From JABSOG01 sp041583135 (GTDB taxonomy: Bacteria; Pseudomonadota; Gammaproteobacteria; Enterobacterales; Alteromonadaceae), in the NCBI GenBank assembly GCA_041583135.1, contig JBFHGJ010000091.1:1-23595 (forward strand): 23,595 nt of DNA, written 5' to 3'. This document shows positions 22,037-23,595 of the stretch, one piece after another. Numbering within the stretch: the first letter of the stretch is position 1; the number at the start of each line of letters is the position of its first letter. Under the pieces are notes generated by a model, which saw nothing but the letters and a program-made list of their open reading frames with translations, was not told the origin of the DNA and searched no databases. The position numbers and the translations under genes were made by a program.

Positions 22037-23595
22037 CTATTGCGCAGTAAACTGCCTTAGGTGTTCGCTTAGGCTATTAACGCAGGTGTATTCCATCAGA
22101 TCTGCCGGGTTGATGTTACAGCCAAGCGATTTTTCAAGCTTTAAGGAGACCTGCATTGCCGCAATCGAATCTAAACCGTAGTCTTGAAAGGTGCGCTGAT
22201 GGTCAATCTCATCGAGCTTCAAAACGGCGCAAAATGCCTCGGCAACGGTTTGATTGAGATAAGGACCTGCATCGTTATCAACAGTGCCATTTTCAACTTC
22301 ATCGACATCACTATCAGCGGGAAACATCAAACCATAAAGCCGCTGAATCGAGCGGTCATCAAGCAGCTGTATTTGGGCAAAGCTCACCAGTTTGGTGACC
22401 TCTTCAACGCTGATATTTTCGCCGCTATTGGCTCTGACTTCCCACCGTTCAAGGGCTGTTTTAACTTGCGCTTTTAAGCCATCATCTAAGGTCTCTTGCG
22501 CTGCTTGATGCTGCGTTTGCTTGGCCAGACCTAACTGCGCCCTCACCTTATCGCCACCAACAACGGCCATCATGCCAATCACCGACTGCTCTACAGCGCT
22601 CAGGCTTTGCAATTTTGGCCAAAGACTATCGATATCAATAAAATCAAAACCTTGAGCGCTTAGGTTTTGCTCACGGCCACTGGGCTGGTATTTATCCTCT
22701 GTCCAAGGGCCAAAGCACAAACTCAAGCTTTTGCCGCTGCGCTCGCCACTTTTTACCAGAGCTGCGCGATACTCGGCGTAAACATTTTGATAGGCGCAGC
22801 TATAGCCATAGTCGGCGCTACCGGCAATGCGATAGGCAGCCATTGAGCTAAACAGCATAAAAAACGTTAAAGGTTCATCTTTGGTCAGCTCATCTAAGTT
22901 TCTGCTGCCACTGACTTTGGCCGCGCATACCCGCTCAAAGCTCTGCCACGACTTATCGGCTATCAGGCCATCTTCAACTAGGCGCGCCAAGTGCACCACC
23001 CCATCGAAGTGGCCCACGACTGCTTTGGCTTGAGCCAGTGCGGTATTTAACGCAGCCTTGTCGGCAATATCGACCTGATAATAATGCACCTTGCTGCCAA
23101 GGCGGTTTAACTCATCAATCAGCGCTAAATCTGGCGCGCTGCGGCCAAGCACCACTAAAGTGGCTTGAGTTTGCACAGCAAGTTTGCGGCAAAGGCTTTT
23201 ACCCAAGGGGCCAAAACCGCCAGCCAGCACATAGCTGCCTTTGGGCTTAAATAGCTGCTCTGAGCTTTGGCTAAGTTCTAGCGCTCTAAGTTGGGTTTGA
23301 TAGCGTTCACCCTGTTTGAAATACTGCTGAGTAAAGTGGTGAGATTGTGCGTCACTCAACCACACAACACACAGCTTTTGCGGCTGTTCGCTGTGGTTGT
23401 CGATGCCAACCAGATGCCAGCTGTGATTGGGGTTCTCAACCATAGCAGCGCGAGCAAAACCACTAAGGGCTGCGGCCGCTAAATCAGCCAGTGCAAAGCT
23501 GGCATAAATGACGATTTTCTTCTGCCATGCGGCTTTCATCAATACCTTGCTAAGCTCAAAATAAGACTGCATTTGGTCAAAGCAGGCAAATATCA
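22037..23595 (-). CDS. Trans-AT polyketide synthase, C-terminal part (KR-ACP), 5' end outside window
   Basis: This is the C-terminal end of a modular polyketide synthase. The frame is open to the window edge (seven further in-frame codons precede the first visible Met at 23572), so the true start lies outside and that Met is internal. Numbering from it, residues 1-105 look like the non-catalytic half of a ketoreductase, and 113-348 the catalytic half with a GGFGPLG nucleotide-binding loop (118-124), Lys219, Ser242/243 and Tyr255. An ACP follows at about 440-506 with the phosphopantetheine serine in DYGLDSI (Ser469). The protein stops (TAG) a few residues after the ACP, with no thioesterase and no long docking tail. 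No AT domain is visible. A linker of about 90 residues between KR and ACP is of unknown function. It probably hands its chain to the N-terminal KS of the next gene, 49 bp downstream in the same direction. Confidence 0.93.
   Translation of the reverse strand, partial: IFACFDQMQSYFELSKVLMKAAWQKKIVIYASFALADLAAAALSGFARAAMVENPNHSWHLVGIDNHSEQPQKLCVVWLSDAQSHHFTQQYFKQGERYQTQLRALELSQSSEQLFKPKGSYVLAGGFGPLGKSLCRKLAVQTQATLVVLGRSAPDLALIDELNRLGSKVHYYQVDIADKAALNTALAQAKAVVGHFDGVVHLARLVEDGLIADKSWQSFERVCAAKVSGSRNLDELTKDEPLTFFMLFSSMAAYRIAGSADYGYSCAYQNVYAEYRAALVKSGERSGKSLSLCFGPWTEDKYQPSGREQNLSAQGFDFIDIDSLWPKLQSLSAVEQSVIGMMAVVGGDKVRAQLGLAKQTQHQAAQETLDDGLKAQVKTALERWEVRANSGENISVEEVTKLVSFAQIQLLDDRSIQRLYGLMFPADSDVDEVENGTVDNDAGPYLNQTVAEAFCAVLKLDEIDHQRTFQDYGLDSIAAMQVSLKLEKSLGCNINPADLMEYTCVNSLSEHLRQFTAQ
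22055..22255 (-). other. ACP domain of the upstream PKS
   Basis: A C-terminal acyl carrier protein of roughly 67 residues. The DYGLDSI motif gives the phosphopantetheine serine at 22166-22168. It is the last domain before the stop codon. Confidence 0.92.
22529..23595 (-). other. Ketoreductase domain of the upstream PKS (partial at its N-terminus)
   Basis: NADPH-binding loop GGFGPLG at 23201-23221, followed by LVVLGRS as in KR domains. Catalytic Tyr255 lies in SADYGYSC; the usual Asn four residues later is Cys259. The HLARLVEDG segment carries the Asp (201) that in KR typing marks B-type (D-configured) alcohols. It reduces a beta-keto group. Stereochemistry is a rule-based inference. Confidence 0.85.

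Overview
This window is a 23.6 kb piece of a trans-acyltransferase (trans-AT) polyketide synthase / nonribosomal peptide synthetase (PKS/NRPS) gene cluster. All coding is on the minus strand. The base composition is balanced, and the gene style and the absence of AT domains in five complete ketosynthase (KS) modules would suit a gammaproteobacterium, possibly marine or host-associated. The taxon is inference; no housekeeping gene is present to confirm it.

There are only two genes. Reading in the direction of transcription (right to left), the first (23595 to 22037) is the C-terminal end of a PKS that enters from outside the window: a ketoreductase (KR) and an acyl carrier protein (ACP), then TAG. 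After a 49-bp spacer comes one enormous reading frame starting at ATG 21987. It stays open for exactly 7,329 codons to the left edge without a stop. Its domain order is KS1-DH-ACP1-KR1-ER | KS2-KR2-ACP2 | KS3-KR3-cMT-ACP3 | KS4-oMT-ACP4 | KS5-ACP5 | Cy1-Cy2-A (cut).

How they would work together (inference by the trans-AT colinearity rules): the upstream module makes a beta-hydroxyacyl chain. KS1 lacks the HGTGT histidine and probably only passes the chain on, while DH and the built-in TIM-barrel ER remove and saturate the hydroxyl. Module 2 adds a beta-hydroxy unit. Module 3 adds an alpha-methyl beta-hydroxy unit. Module 4 has a KS without the same histidine plus a methyltransferase, so it likely O-methylates the hydroxyl without elongating. 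Module 5 adds an unreduced keto unit. The tandem Cy domains and an adenylation domain whose visible code residues are D-V-W (serine-like) would then add an oxazoline-type ring. Malonyl loading must come from an AT encoded elsewhere.

The most unusual structure is not a domain. Seven copies of a 27-bp element with a perfect palindromic core (GGTGTCTGACACC) sit inside the giant coding sequence in three clusters, at 3367-3480, 3992-4057 and 14391-14456. They lie on both strands, in two different reading frames, in interdomain linkers and in the hinge between the two halves of KR2. Each element is 9 codons long and every spacer is a multiple of three, so the frame survives. They look like REP-type mobile palindromes that have colonised a megasynthase gene and been tolerated as peptide linkers.
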